Positions 32,001-40,790 of a stretch of DNA of 64,000 nucleotides are shown here, one piece after another (the stretch's first letter is position 1; every line of letters starts with the position of its first letter). The DNA is from Obesumbacterium proteus (GTDB lineage Bacteria; Pseudomonadota; Gammaproteobacteria; Enterobacterales; Enterobacteriaceae): the NCBI RefSeq assembly GCF_001586165.1, contig NZ_CP014608.1, positions 3,038,001 through 3,102,000 of the forward strand. Direction: 5' to 3'. The notes beneath the pieces were generated by a model that did no database searches, was not told where the DNA came from, and saw only the letters and a list, made by a program, of their open reading frames with translations. The position numbers and the translations under genes are program-made.

Positions 32001-33061
32001 AGGCGAGGGTAAAGCTCGTCCATCATGCGCTCGTATTGGGCACGGCTGTAGCGTGGATGTAAGGCTGAAAGCTTGATTGAAATCCCTGGGCCTTCATAGA
32101 TGCCGCGCCCGTTCGATGCCTTGCCGATGGCGTGGATCGCTTGCTGATACGAAATCATATAGCGTTGGGCATCGGCTTCGGTCAGCGCGGCCTCACCCAG
32201 CATGTCGTAAGAGTAACGGAAGCCTTTATCTTCATGCTTACGCGCATTAGCCAGCGCTTCAGCAATGGTTTCGCCCGTCACAAATTGCTCGCCCATCAAG
32301 CGCATCGCCATATCCACACCTTTGCGGATCAGCGGTTCACCGCTCTTGCCAATAATACGGTTGAGTGAGCTCGAGAGGTTAGATTCGTTGTGAGTTGCCA
32401 CTAAGCGACCGGTCAGCAGTAATCCCCACGTTGCGGCATTAACAAACAGCGATGGGCTGCGACCCAGATGAGAATGCCAGTTGCCGTTGCTGATTTTGTC
32501 GCGAATAAGCGCATCGCGCGTGGCTTTATCTGGAATACGCAGTAAAGCCTCGGCTAAACACATCAGCGCCACACCTTCCTGTGACGAGAGTGAGAATTCC
32601 TGCAATAGGTTTTGCACTATTCCGGCACGGCCATTTGCACTTTTCTGATTACGCAGCTTTTCCGCAATTTTATACGCCATCTGGTGCGTTGACTGAGCAA
32701 GTTCCGGTGCCATGCGGGCCTGTTCTAGCAGCATGGAAACGGCTTCATTTTCAGGACGACGATAGGCCGCCGTGATCGCGGAACGTGAAACCGACTGCGG
32801 TAGAATTTGTTCGGCAAAATCGAGGAACGGCTGAAGAGGCTGCTCCTGAGGCGCGATAGTTTCTTCGGTGTCGTTAGAAATAGTCTCAGAAGCGGGGAGA
32901 GGAAGCTCCGGCAGGGCGCTACCGCTCTCTACTCGCTCAAGATAATTGAAAATGGCTTGTTTGATAACCCAATGCGGCGTGCGATCGATTTGCTGTGCGG
33001 CGGCTTTAATACGATCTCGAGTCGCTTCATCAAGTTTTACACCCATAGTGGTGGTGCCCAT
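29087..33061 (-). CDS. putA: Trifunctional proline utilisation protein PutA
   Basis: The 1324-residue protein is the long PutA type. It has an N-terminal ribbon-helix-helix DNA-binding domain (TTMGVKLDEATRDRIKAAAQ, residues 1-47), a FAD proline dehydrogenase barrel (about 260-560, e.g. SIKLSALHPRY, RLVKGAYWDSEI), and an NAD-dependent glutamate-semialdehyde dehydrogenase (about 650-1110) with catalytic Cys in SAGQRCSALR and the PFGGEELSGTG motif. A C-terminal PutA domain follows. It oxidises proline to glutamate at the inner membrane and, without proline, represses the divergent put operators. Length equals E. coli PutA (1320). Confidence 0.97.
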   Translation of the reverse strand: MGTTTMGVKLDEATRDRIKAAAQQIDRTPHWVIKQAIFNYLERVESGSALPELPLPASETISNDTEETIAPQEQPLQPFLDFAEQILPQSVSRSAITAAYRRPENEAVSMLLEQARMAPELAQSTHQMAYKIAEKLRNQKSANGRAGIVQNLLQEFSLSSQEGVALMCLAEALLRIPDKATRDALIRDKISNGNWHSHLGRSPSLFVNAATWGLLLTGRLVATHNESNLSSSLNRIIGKSGEPLIRKGVDMAMRLMGEQFVTGETIAEALANARKHEDKGFRYSYDMLGEAALTEADAQRYMISYQQAIHAIGKASNGRGIYEGPGISIKLSALHPRYSRAQYERMMDELYPRLLSLTLLARSYDIGINIDAEEADRLEISLDLLERLCFEPDLAGWNGIGFVIQAYQKRCPAVIDYVIDLAQRSHRRLMIRLVKGAYWDSEIKRAQVDGLEGYPVYSRKVYTDVSYLACARKLLGVPNAIYPQFATHNAHTLSAIYHLAGQNYYPGQYEFQCLHGMGEPLYDQVVGKIADGKFNRPCRIYAPVGTHETLLAYLVRRLLENGANTSFVNRIADTTLPLDELVADPVSAVEAMAAKEGAVGLPHPRIPSPRGLYGEDRRNSRGLDLSNEQRLASLSSALLSSASTPWSCTPIIEGDVSSQEQPQPVINPAEPRDIVGYVTPSSEADVEAALTSAVSAGPIWFSTPPAQRAAVLERAADLMEDQLQSLLGLLAREAGKTFNNAIAEVREAVDFLRYYAQQVRNDFANDTHRPLGPVVCISPWNFPLAIFTGQVAAALAAGNSVLAKPAEQTPLIAAQAVRILLEAGVPAGVLQLLPGEGETVGAKLVGDSRVRGVMFTGSTAVAGLLQRNISGRLDPQGRTTPLIAETGGLNAMIVDSSALTEQVVTDVVASAFDSAGQRCSALRILCVQEDIADHTLQMLRGAMAECRMGNPERLSTDIGPVIDAEAKENIDRHIQAMRAKGRDVYQAAFDHSQDSQEWQRGTFVKPTLIDLESFDELDQEVFGPVLHVVRYNRQNLDALIEQINAAGYGLTLGIHTRIDETIIKVTEQAKVGNQYVNRNMVGAVVGVQPFGGEELSGTGPKAGGPLYVYRLLSSRPNDAVCRTLARHDGEQNIDTTQRQPLLAAHQALLTWAQQEKMTELAQHCQKFGDWSQGGTVRLLQGPTGERNTYALLPRERVLCLFSNEQDALIQLAAVLAVGSRVQWIDSEVQRTLYRRLPAAIQQQINVAKSWDADGVEFDAVIYHGDSDQLRSLCEQIAERPGAIVSVQGFSHGETGILLERLLLERSLSVNTAAAGGNASLMTIG

Positions 33062-33123
33062 GCCGTCCTACTCCGTTTTATTTTTTTAAGGTAGAGCCTG
33101 AGCATATCCCGTTCATTATGAAT

Positions 33124-33325
33124 GTTGCAACTTTGTGCAACCTTGTTAAATGACCTAAGTGTTCAATGTGTGAAATAGCGCAGGTTTTACGCTAACGGAT
33201 AGAATGCGAACAATAAGGGCATGTCAGTTTGATGGTTGCACTATAAGATGAATAATTCATTATAATTTAAAGGGATATTTTTATGCTCAATCTGCGTTGG
33301 CGCATGCAAATGGATTTGAGTTGCA
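33124..33325. promoter_or_regulatory. PutA operator sites in the putA-putP intergenic region
   Basis: The PutA recognition hexamer GTTGCA occurs at 33124-33129, as its inverse TGCAAC at 33136-33141, at 33235-33240, and at 33320-33325. In enterics PutA dimers bind such sites to repress both genes when proline is low. Confidence 0.75.
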
Positions 33326-33460
33326 ACCAGTCACCGCATAAAATGTGATGGGTGGTAAACTTTGTGTAACTTTTAGGTTAAAAAACTTGTTAATGAAACC
33401 CGCCTGTTCATAAGATGCCGACGTTTAGATTTTCCTTATTGGTTTTATTTGAGATGGGGT

Positions 33461-33495
33461 TCGGCCACGTCATCGTTCCGATGTGGCCGATTTTT
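33461..33495 (+). terminator. Hairpin with T-tract in the putP leader
   Basis: TCGGCCAC...CATCG-TTC-CGATG-TGGCCGA forms a strong stem with a three-base bulge, followed by TTTTT, 65 bases before the putP ATG. It is a complete intrinsic terminator on the putP strand, so either an upstream transcript ends here or putP mRNA is attenuated. Confidence 0.7.
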
Positions 33496-33560
33496 AAAAC
33501 GAAACAATTTGCATAAATAAGCCTGAGTCTTGGGCATAAATAAAATACGGAGACACCTGC

Positions 33561-35042
33561 ATGATAAGTACACCGATGTTGGTGACCTTTTTGGTCTACA
33601 TCTTGGGAATGATCGTCATTGGTTTAGTGGCTTATCGCGCCACGAATAATTTTGATGACTACATTTTGGGCGGACGCAGTTTAGGCAGCGTTGTCACGGC
33701 GCTGTCGGCAGGCGCTTCCGATATGAGCGGCTGGCTATTGATGGGGCTTCCTGGCGCGATTTATCTTTCAGGGATCTCTGAAAGCTGGATTGCGATTGGT
33801 TTAACCGTGGGGGCATATCTGAACTGGAAGCTGGTGGCAGGGCGTTTGCGCGTTCACACCGAGGCCAATAATAACGCACTGACGCTGCCGGATTATTTCA
33901 CGAGTCGCTTCGAAGATACCAGCAAACTGCTGCGAGTGATCTCGGCAATTGTCATTTTGGTGTTCTTCACTATCTATTGTGCTTCCGGCATTGTGGCGGG
34001 CGCTCGCCTGTTTGAAAGCACCTTTGGAATGAGTTACGAGACAGCGTTGTGGGCCGGTGCGGCAGCAACAATTATCTATACCTTCATCGGTGGTTTCTTG
34101 GCCGTAAGCTGGACGGATACCGTTCAGGCCAGCCTGATGATTTTTGCTCTGATCTTAACCCCGGTTATCGTTATTTTAGCCGTGGGCGGTATTGATACCT
34201 CGATGTTGGTGATCGAAGCTAAAAACCCAGCAAACCTCGATATGTTCAAGGGGCTGAATCTGATCGCGATTATCTCATTAATGGGGTGGGGTCTAGGCTA
34301 CTTTGGTCAGCCACATATCTTAGCGCGCTTCATGGCGGCTGATTCACACCATACTATTCGTAAAGCACGCCGGATCAGCATGACATGGATGATTCTGTGC
34401 TTAGGCGGCGCGGTTGCAGTTGGTTTCTTCGGTATTGCCTATTTTGAGAATAACCCAAGCCAAGCGGGAACCGTTTCTGAAAATGGCGAGCGTGTCTTTA
34501 TCGAACTGGCGAAGATCTTATTTAACCCGTGGATTGCGGGAATATTGTTGTCGGCAATTCTTGCTGCGGTAATGAGTACGTTAAGCTGTCAGCTGTTAGT
34601 GTGTTCTAGCGCGATTACCGAAGACTTATACAAGGCTTTCTTCCGTAAAAAAGCCTCACAGCGCGAGCTGGTTTGGGTCGGACGTTTGATGGTGTTAGTC
34701 GTGGCGCTGATCGCGATTGCGTTGGCTGCAAATCCTGAAAACCGAGTTTTAGGTTTAGTGAGCTATGCTTGGGCAGGCTTTGGCGCTGCGTTTGGTCCAG
34801 TCGTTCTGATTTCGGTGATGTGGTCGAGAATGACGCGTAATGGTGCGCTGGTGGGTATGATTATCGGTGCGGCGACCGTCATTATTTGGAAACAGTATGG
34901 CTGGTTTAATTTGTACGAAATTATTCCTGGCTTTATTTTTGCCAGCGTTGCAATCGTGGTAGTGAGCCTGATGGGTAAAACACCGTCTCAAGCGATTCAA
35001 ACGCGTTTTGCTGATGCAGAAGCGGAATTTAAAACCGTTTAA
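33561..35042 (+). CDS. putP: Sodium/proline symporter PutP
   Basis: The 493-residue membrane protein of the SSS family matches E. coli PutP over its length: FDDYILGGRSLG, SAGASDMSGWLLMGLPGAIYL (sodium/proline site), ATNNFDDY, GWGLGYFGQPHILARFMAA, ILAAVMSTLSCQLLVCSSAITED. About 13 membrane helices are evident. It imports proline with sodium for PutA. Start ATG 33561 follows TACGGAGACACC. Divergent from putA and co-controlled by PutA. Confidence 0.97.
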   Translation: MISTPMLVTFLVYILGMIVIGLVAYRATNNFDDYILGGRSLGSVVTALSAGASDMSGWLLMGLPGAIYLSGISESWIAIGLTVGAYLNWKLVAGRLRVHTEANNNALTLPDYFTSRFEDTSKLLRVISAIVILVFFTIYCASGIVAGARLFESTFGMSYETALWAGAAATIIYTFIGGFLAVSWTDTVQASLMIFALILTPVIVILAVGGIDTSMLVIEAKNPANLDMFKGLNLIAIISLMGWGLGYFGQPHILARFMAADSHHTIRKARRISMTWMILCLGGAVAVGFFGIAYFENNPSQAGTVSENGERVFIELAKILFNPWIAGILLSAILAAVMSTLSCQLLVCSSAITEDLYKAFFRKKASQRELVWVGRLMVLVVALIAIALAANPENRVLGLVSYAWAGFGAAFGPVVLISVMWSRMTRNGALVGMIIGAATVIIWKQYGWFNLYEIIPGFIFASVAIVVVSLMGKTPSQAIQTRFADAEAEFKTV

Positions 35043-35063
35043 CCATTAAGCGCTGTTGATAAC

Positions 35064-35098
35064 GAAAGGGAATGCTTGAAAAGGCATTTCCTTTTTTA
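35064..35098 (+). terminator. putP terminator
   Basis: AAAGGGAATGC-ttgaaaag-GCATTTCCTTTTTT with one G-T pair, 22 bases after the stop. Confidence 0.88.
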
Positions 35099-35119
35099 TT
35101 TGGAGCAAAGCCTATTACC

Positions 35120-35449
35120 TTAAACTTTATCCGGCAGAATAACCTGTTTTTCAATCCGCAATTTATCCCCATCGGTTAATACGATAGTGACCTGCAGCCA
35201 GTCTCCTTGCTGAACGGGGAAGCTCATCTGGCCTAAGGCCTGCTTTTGATTTGCCATGAGCTGAATAGCACCTTTTTGCCGGGACGTACTTTCACCGTGG
35301 ATGCTACGGCGAATGACATCAACATCAATATGACACAGGCACGACGTCGTGACAGACGCCATAGGTGTAAGAACATAATATTGACCATCTTGCGTAGTAT
35401 CAAACCAAAGCTGGTTGGATAGCAGAGAAGCGATAAGCAATGTATGCAT
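35120..35449 (-). CDS. csgC: Curli assembly protein CsgC
   Basis: The 109-residue periplasmic protein has an N-terminal signal (MHTLLIASLLSNQLWF) and the CsgC CxC pair in TTSCLCHIDVDVI. The length matches E. coli CsgC (110). CsgC inhibits amyloid formation by curlin in the periplasm. It is third in csgBAC, but an intrinsic terminator lies between csgA and csgC (35466-35494). Confidence 0.88.
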   Translation of the reverse strand: MHTLLIASLLSNQLWFDTTQDGQYYVLTPMASVTTSCLCHIDVDVIRRSIHGESTSRQKGAIQLMANQKQALGQMSFPVQQGDWLQVTIVLTDGDKLRIEKQVILPDKV

Positions 35450-35465
35450 TTCAGGCTCCGAATAA

Positions 35466-35494
35466 AAAAATAAAACAGGGCTAGGCCCTGTTTT
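35466..35494 (-). terminator. Terminator between csgA and csgC
   Basis: On the minus strand AAAACAGGGC-CTA-GCCCTGTTTT is followed by ATTTTTTT. The stem is a perfect 10 bp. It should limit csgC to read-through transcription. Confidence 0.9.
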
Positions 35495-35512
35495 ATAGAG
35501 GGAACGAGGTAA

Positions 35513-36094
35513 CTAGTTTTGATTTACAGTTGATACGTTAAATGAGCCAACCTGATTAACGTTGGAGTACGATGCGTCGGAGTTCTGGCTGGTATAAGCA
35601 TTGTTGGCAAAGCCATTTTGGCGGACCACAATCACAGCAGCATCAGCATTTTGGATGGTAGTGGCGCTGTTTGCGCCTACACTGGTTTGGATCACGGCAG
35701 TTTTGGAGAAGTTACCATTTTGGTTAGTCAAGGCGGTGCTACCTAAGAAGCTGTCTTGTTTCACTTCAGTGACGGATAGGTTGCCATTCTGGCCGGAAAT
35801 CGCCTTATGTCCGCCTCCGGTTTGATCAATGTCAATCACGCTTAAATTGCCATTTTGGACTGCTGTAGCTGAGTTCAGCGCACCGTTTTGTGATACTGAG
35901 GCTTTTGACCAGAGAGCTGAGTCTTGCGCAACGTTGGAATTATTGCCTGCGCCATTTTGGTAAACTTGTACTTCACCACCGGCCCAAGCGGTTTGAGGCG
36001 TAAACTGGAAGAAATAAGGCGCGTTCGTTAATGCCATTGCATTACCCATAGCGAAGACAAAGCTTGATGCGGCGATGATTTTCCACTTATTCAT
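35513..36094 (-). CDS. csgA: Major curlin subunit CsgA, seven-repeat form
   Basis: The 193-residue protein has a signal peptide (MNKWKIIAASSFVFAMGNAMA) and a curlin domain with the pattern S-x5-Q-x-G-x-x-N-x-A-x3-Q in about seven units, e.g. VYQNGAGNNSNVAQ, ASVSQNGALNSATAVQ, DIDQTGGGHKAISGQ, VKQDSFLGSTALTNQ, AVIQTSVGANSATTIQ, VVRQNGFANNAYTSQ, NVNQVGSFNVSTVNQ. E. coli CsgA has five in 151 residues. Some units lack the second N or the G. It forms the amyloid fibre of biofilms. Confidence 0.88.
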   Translation of the reverse strand: MNKWKIIAASSFVFAMGNAMALTNAPYFFQFTPQTAWAGGEVQVYQNGAGNNSNVAQDSALWSKASVSQNGALNSATAVQNGNLSVIDIDQTGGGHKAISGQNGNLSVTEVKQDSFLGSTALTNQNGNFSKTAVIQTSVGANSATTIQNADAAVIVVRQNGFANNAYTSQNSDASYSNVNQVGSFNVSTVNQN

Positions 36095-36146
36095 GATGTT
36101 ACCCCGTCGGTTATAGAATCAGATGTGTGTATCAGATAAACGATAA

Positions 36147-36656
36147 CTAATGTTGTGTAACTCTAATGGCCATGCCTGATGCATTTTGCACAACACCGGC
36201 GGACCGGTTTGTGCCCGTTTGGTTAATTTGCGTTATATTGTTTTTCCCGCGAGAAAATATATAAGCAGAGTTACCAAAGCTGTCTTGAATGATGCTGTCA
36301 TTATTCCCACTGCCGAGTTGAGCGATAACAGCGGTGTTATTGCTACTAAGCTGTGTTATATCCGCAGAATTACCTGTTCCACGCTGAGCAATTAACGCAT
36401 TGTTATTGCTGCTGGACTGATTGATTCTGCCTTGGTTTCCGTTTCCTTGTTGAATAATAACCGCATGGTTATTAATTCCTTGCTGATTTGAATATGCTCT
36501 ATTACTGCTGCCTATTTGATTAACTACCATGCTTTGGCTGTAATTACTGTTAATGTCACTAAACCCTGTGACTATTTCAGAGCGAGCAAAATCATTATTA
36601 GCTATCGCTAAATAAGGCGCAGTTAACAGAGTTGCTGCTAAAACAAACTTTTTCAT
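36147..36656 (-). CDS. csgB: Curlin nucleator CsgB
   Basis: The 169-residue protein has a signal peptide ending in AIANN and curlin repeats such as VNQIGSSNRAYSNQ, VIIQQGNGNQGRINQ, LIAQRGTGNSADITQ, VIAQLGSGNNDSIIQ and IFSRGKNNITQINQ. CsgB is tethered at the cell surface and templates CsgA polymerisation. It is the first gene of csgBAC, 52 bases upstream of csgA, and diverges from csgD. Confidence 0.9.
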   Translation of the reverse strand: MKKFVLAATLLTAPYLAIANNDFARSEIVTGFSDINSNYSQSMVVNQIGSSNRAYSNQQGINNHAVIIQQGNGNQGRINQSSSNNNALIAQRGTGNSADITQLSSNNTAVIAQLGSGNNDSIIQDSFGNSAYIFSRGKNNITQINQTGTNRSAGVVQNASGMAIRVTQH

Positions 36657-37503
36657 GTTGCCGTCCTAACGTAATTCGGTCAGTAAGAAAACAAGCCAGA
36701 AATGTGCCCGTCTGATTTCCTGATGTGCTTTTCAGGAATATTCCGATTTACGATTTGAGTATGTGCGTAAGAAAAATTAAATACCTCACCTATAAGTTGT
36801 ATTTTGATAAAAAAGGGTCATGAAAAAGAATTATTTCTGCCGTTTACTTATTGTTAGCAAAAGAAAATAAAAATTTTATTCTGCTGCCTGTCGGTTTGAG
36901 TAGAAAACAAGCGCTGTTTTTATGGAATGCTCGAGCCAACACACATCGCTTATGAGATCTTGCAAAACCGGTAAGCACGGCGAGCCTCGATATCAAATTC
37001 ATGCGGAAGCATGATGCGCAGCCTGATGAATAATAACCTCTTAAAGATACAATCTTGATACCACTTACCTAAGGAAAATAAATGAATATATACAGAGCTA
37101 GCTAACTAAAAGTGAGTAGGGGAAGTATGAATGTCTTTTAATGTACTATTTAATAAGGTTTTTATTTTTACTTTGAATTTTACGATGAGTGATTCCGTTA
37201 TTTTGAGCGTAGAACTGTGAAGGGAATATTAAGCGTTTCGAGTATTTAAATTAACCATAAGAATTATTTATAAATATCAAGAAACATTTTGAAACACAAA
37301 TGGCACTTGCGCTAGATGCGCCAATGTCTAGATTGAATCATGTAATATGCCCGAAGAAAACGATGGTATATACAATTTAACTCTGTGCATCCTTAATTAT
37401 TTTGTGCACTGCCTTTTACACAGCAGCGTAAATGTAGCGTGTCATCAATCTGTGTTTTATAAAACAGAGAGCGCTGCGCGTCGCATCTAGGTAGGTTGTT
37501 ATT
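36657..37503. promoter_or_regulatory. csgB-csgD divergent control region
   Basis: 847 AT-rich bases without a gene. In E. coli the equivalent intergenic region (about 750 bases) binds OmpR, CpxR, IHF, H-NS, RstA and CsgD and is one of the largest control regions. I cannot place individual sites here with confidence. A long 5' leader for csgD is likely. Confidence 0.6.
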
Positions 37504-38151
37504 ATGCTTAATGAAGCAGCGAATCAAAACTACTCATTAGTTCTCATTACTCGACCGTCTTTACAGGCGACTGCGCTACTACACCAAATTAAGTCCATGC
37601 TAGATGTAAATGCCAAAATACATAACATCAACAAATATTTAAACGATTCAGTGGACAATACATTATTTCTCTTCGATTTGATGGAAGCAGACAGGCGAAC
37701 CACTGTTCTGTGGCAATCAGAACTGAGCCGCTGCCGAGAAAAAAATAGATTACTCCTCTTAAATACTCCTGATGACTATCAATATCAGGATATAGGTTCA
37801 TGGCCAAATATTAGTGCTGTCTTTTATTTGTCTATGGACGAGGGCTCTTTAGTCGAGGGAATCAAAAGCGTCATTAATGGAGAATGCTATTTTAGTCAAA
37901 GTGTTGCAAGCTACCTTATTAGCCAATCTGCGCACTATCGTTATCACAGTCCAGAATCAACGGGATTAACAAATAGAGAAAAGGAAATTCTTAACAAATT
38001 ACGCGTGGGTGCTTCAAATACTGAAATAGCGCGGCTTTTGTTTATCAGTGAAAATACTGTCAAAACACACCTTTATAATCTGTTTAAAAAAATCTCGGTG
38101 AAAAACCGGACACAGGCCGTTTCATGGGCTAACGATAATCTCAGGCGTTGA
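37504..38151 (+). CDS. csgD: Curli and biofilm master regulator CsgD
   Basis: The 215-residue protein has an N-terminal receiver-like domain lacking the full phosphorylation set and a C-terminal LuxR/FixJ helix-turn-helix (LTNREKEILNKLRVGASNTEIARLLFISENTVKTHLYNLFKKI). CsgD activates csgBAC and cellulose synthesis. It heads csgDEFG, with csgE starting three bases after its stop. Confidence 0.95.
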   Translation: MLNEAANQNYSLVLITRPSLQATALLHQIKSMLDVNAKIHNINKYLNDSVDNTLFLFDLMEADRRTTVLWQSELSRCREKNRLLLLNTPDDYQYQDIGSWPNISAVFYLSMDEGSLVEGIKSVINGECYFSQSVASYLISQSAHYRYHSPESTGLTNREKEILNKLRVGASNTEIARLLFISENTVKTHLYNLFKKISVKNRTQAVSWANDNLRR

Positions 38152-38154
38152 ACG

Positions 38155-38544
38155 ATGAAAAAAATACTTATTTTTATTCTCTTTGCCTTTTTAAGCTGCG
38201 GGGCAAAGCAGGTAACTGCGGCCGAAATTGAAGTTCCAGGTTTAATTACTGACCACACGGTAACATCCGTAGGGCATGCATTTTATCGAGATTTTAGTGA
38301 TAACTGGGAAAGGGAATATCCGGGAACGCTAACCATTAGTGAAAGACCCAGTGCGCGCTGGGGAAGTTGGATCACGATCAAAATTGAACAGGATACAGTC
38401 TATCAAACCTTTTTATTTCCAAATAAACGTAGCTTTGACAAAGACGTCGCCGTGGCTATTGAGAGCGTTAGTGAGTCTTTATCACGCCGTACCATTGATA
38501 AAGCGCTACTCAACACGGGTGACTTAACCGCTGATGAGTTTTAA
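38155..38544 (+). CDS. csgE: Curli secretion specificity factor CsgE
   Basis: The 129-residue protein has a signal peptide ending VTAAEIEV. The mature sequence matches CsgE: VPGLITDHTVTSVGHAFYRDFSDNWE, TISERPSARWGSWITIKI, QTFLFPNKR and ALLNTGDLTADEF. CsgE caps the CsgG channel from the periplasm and feeds CsgA into it. Confidence 0.93.
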   Translation: MKKILIFILFAFLSCGAKQVTAAEIEVPGLITDHTVTSVGHAFYRDFSDNWEREYPGTLTISERPSARWGSWITIKIEQDTVYQTFLFPNKRSFDKDVAVAIESVSESLSRRTIDKALLNTGDLTADEF

Positions 38545-38553
38545 GGGGTACCC

Positions 38554-38964
38554 ATGCGAGTTTCCTATATAGCATTAATCGCTTTGTTTATATCCCCCGT
38601 TTCTTGGGGGGGCAATATGGTTTTTCAGTTTGTTAATCCTAACTTTGGTGGAAACCCAAATAACGGCTCATTTTTATTAAATGAAGCCAATGCTCAAAAT
38701 TCGTATAAAGATCCTAACGGCTATGATTTCGATACTTCAACGCCTTCACCGCTAGATAATTTTACCTCAGTGATTCAATCGCAACTGCTGGGAAATCTGA
38801 TGGGAAATATTAGCCAAGGGAAACCTGGGCGACTAGTGACCAAGGATTTTATTGTTGATGTGAAAAATACCGATGGGCGATTAACGATGAATATTTTTGA
38901 TCGCACGACGGGAAAATCCTCAACCATCGAAGTTGATGGACTCTCCAGCATTAAAACCAATTAA
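38554..38964 (+). CDS. csgF: Curli nucleation/anchoring protein CsgF
   Basis: The 136-residue protein has a signal peptide (MRVSYIALIALFISPVSWGG) and the conserved mature N terminus (NMVFQFVNPNFGGNPNNGSFLLNEANAQN) that inserts into the CsgG pore. CsgF anchors CsgB at the surface. The gene is nine bases after csgE. Confidence 0.93.
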   Translation: MRVSYIALIALFISPVSWGGNMVFQFVNPNFGGNPNNGSFLLNEANAQNSYKDPNGYDFDTSTPSPLDNFTSVIQSQLLGNLMGNISQGKPGRLVTKDFIVDVKNTDGRLTMNIFDRTTGKSSTIEVDGLSSIKTN

Positions 38965-38980
38965 AACGGGATGATGAGCC

Positions 38981-39814
38981 ATGCGCAGTTATTTATTGAT
39001 CATTTCGGTACTTTTTTTAAGCGGATGTTTGACGGCACCGCCTAAGCAAGCTGCAAAACCAACGTTAATGCCGCGGGCACAAAGCTATCAGGATTTAACG
39101 CATTTGCCGGAGCCCGCAGGTAAGCTATTTGTTTCGGTTTACAATATTCAAGATGAAACGGGGCAGTTTAAACCTTACCCAGCCAGTAACTTTTCTACAG
39201 CAGTGCCACAAAGTGCAACCGCCATGCTGGTTTCAGCATTGAAAGATTCTGGGTGGTTTATTCCGTTAGAGCGTCAGGGATTGCAGAATCTGTTAAATGA
39301 GAGAAAAATTATTCGCGCTGCACAAGAAAATGGCACCGTAGCTGTAAATAACCAGCATCAGCTTTCTTCTTTAGTTGCGGCCAATGTTCTGGTTGAAGGA
39401 TCGATTATTGGCTATGAAAGCAATGTGAAATCTGGAGGGGCAGGGGCTAGGTTCTTTGGTATTGGTGCCAGTACGCAATATCAGCTTGATCAGATTGCGG
39501 TTAACCTGCGCGTAGTGGATGTGAATACAGGACAGGTTTTGTCGTCAGTAAATACCAGTAAAACTATCTTGTCTTATGAAGTGCAGGCCGGCGTATTTAG
39601 ATATATCGATTACCAGCGACTGCTGGAAGGTGAAATTGGCTACACCACTAATGAACCCGTTATGCTTTGCGTAATGTCAGCGATTGAAACCGGCGTTATC
39701 TACTTAGTGAATGATGGTATTAACCGCAATCTGTGGGCATTGAAAAATCCACAGGATGCGAATTCATCCGTGCTTGAACGCTATAAGAGTACGATTGTTC
39801 CTATCGCGTCGTAA
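38981..39814 (+). CDS. csgG: Curli outer-membrane secretion channel CsgG
   Basis: The 277-residue lipoprotein has signal and lipobox (MRSYLLIISVLFLSGC). Features are ILVSVYNIQDETGQFKPYPASNFSTAVPQSATAMLVSALKDSGWF, NERKIIRAAQ and SLVAANVLVEGSIIGYESN, written as family segments. CsgG forms the nonameric export pore for CsgA and CsgB. Last gene of csgDEFG, followed by a terminator. Confidence 0.95.
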   Translation: MRSYLLIISVLFLSGCLTAPPKQAAKPTLMPRAQSYQDLTHLPEPAGKLFVSVYNIQDETGQFKPYPASNFSTAVPQSATAMLVSALKDSGWFIPLERQGLQNLLNERKIIRAAQENGTVAVNNQHQLSSLVAANVLVEGSIIGYESNVKSGGAGARFFGIGASTQYQLDQIAVNLRVVDVNTGQVLSSVNTSKTILSYEVQAGVFRYIDYQRLLEGEIGYTTNEPVMLCVMSAIETGVIYLVNDGINRNLWALKNPQDANSSVLERYKSTIVPIAS

Positions 39815-39827
39815 CATGCTCTATAGG

Positions 39828-39852
39828 AGCCAGCCGAATGGCTGGCTTTTTT
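39828..39852 (+). terminator. csgDEFG terminator
   Basis: AGCCAGCC-GAAT-GGCTGGCT followed by TTTTTA, 14 bases after the csgG stop. Confidence 0.93.
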
Positions 39853-40191
39853 ATTTGATAATGATGTCAATGCGTTACGTTTTATAGGGCTTAGATTAAA
39901 CGGTTTGCCTTCATAGTCTAATCCTTAAATTACAACATGTTGAGATTGTACAGGCTTGAAACTTTTGCCAAGCGATCCTATCCTTGGAGGCTACGAGCAA
40001 GTGGTAACAGAGAAACGTGTTCGGCGCCTCCATGTAGCGCGTGTCTTTTCGTGCCGAGTGCGTTTCATCTGTTAGCATTATGTGCTGTTTGATAGAGCTT
40101 ACATAAACCTGTAGAGCGTTAGTTTAAGTTTCTTCTGGTATTGTTGGCTTAGCCCACGTTAACAGCGATCCATGCCTTTATCTAACTGCCG

Positions 40192-40350
40192 ATGAAAACA
40201 AAACTACTCCTTATCCTATCCTGCCTCGTTGGATTCCTTATCTTCTGCTATATGATGGTTTTTGCCGTGGATAAAACTTGCGAAAGAATGCAGATTTTTA
40301 CCGAAGTGTGTCAAAAAGCAGATATTTCTAAGCCGCATATCAATCCATAA
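40192..40350 (+). CDS. Small membrane or secreted peptide, 52 aa
   Basis: ATG 40192 opens MKTKLLLILSCLVGFLIFCY followed by MMVFAVDKTCERMQIFTEVC and a polar C terminus. It has one hydrophobic helix and two Cys after it. There is no good ribosome site, and the surrounding 950 bases (39853-40790) hold no other gene, so it may be spurious. I do not recognise a family. Upstream, GGAGGC...GCCTCC (39985-40031) is an inverted repeat of unknown role. Confidence 0.4.
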   Translation: MKTKLLLILSCLVGFLIFCYMMVFAVDKTCERMQIFTEVCQKADISKPHINP

Positions 40351-40790
40351 AAAATAATGTGAATTTTTTCGACCAAAAAAGGCTATTAGTCAAAGATCGT
40401 ATAGAATTTAACTATGCAGGTTATGTGAGTTGTTGCATAAATGGTGTCTATGTAATAGACATTAGATTAATAGACTGATTCCCAAGGTTATCTCAGAATA
40501 ATCTCACTAATTTTTTCTTGAGAAAAAATGAAACTTGTGGAGAATACGTAAAAAAATTGGATACCTATTTAAATAAAGCTTATTTCTCAACACGGGACGT
40601 GTGGGAATTAGGTTTATTTTGACATGGATGTAAGAATCGTTTGTACGCGGAGAGAGTTAAGCAAGCGATCTTTTGCTTTTTATTTCATATAGAACATAGC
40701 CTGATCAAAGTGCCTATAAAAGATACGGTATTGGCAGCGGAATAAACATATCGCTGCTAATGAACCATTATTTTGATTGCTGAGGTAGTA

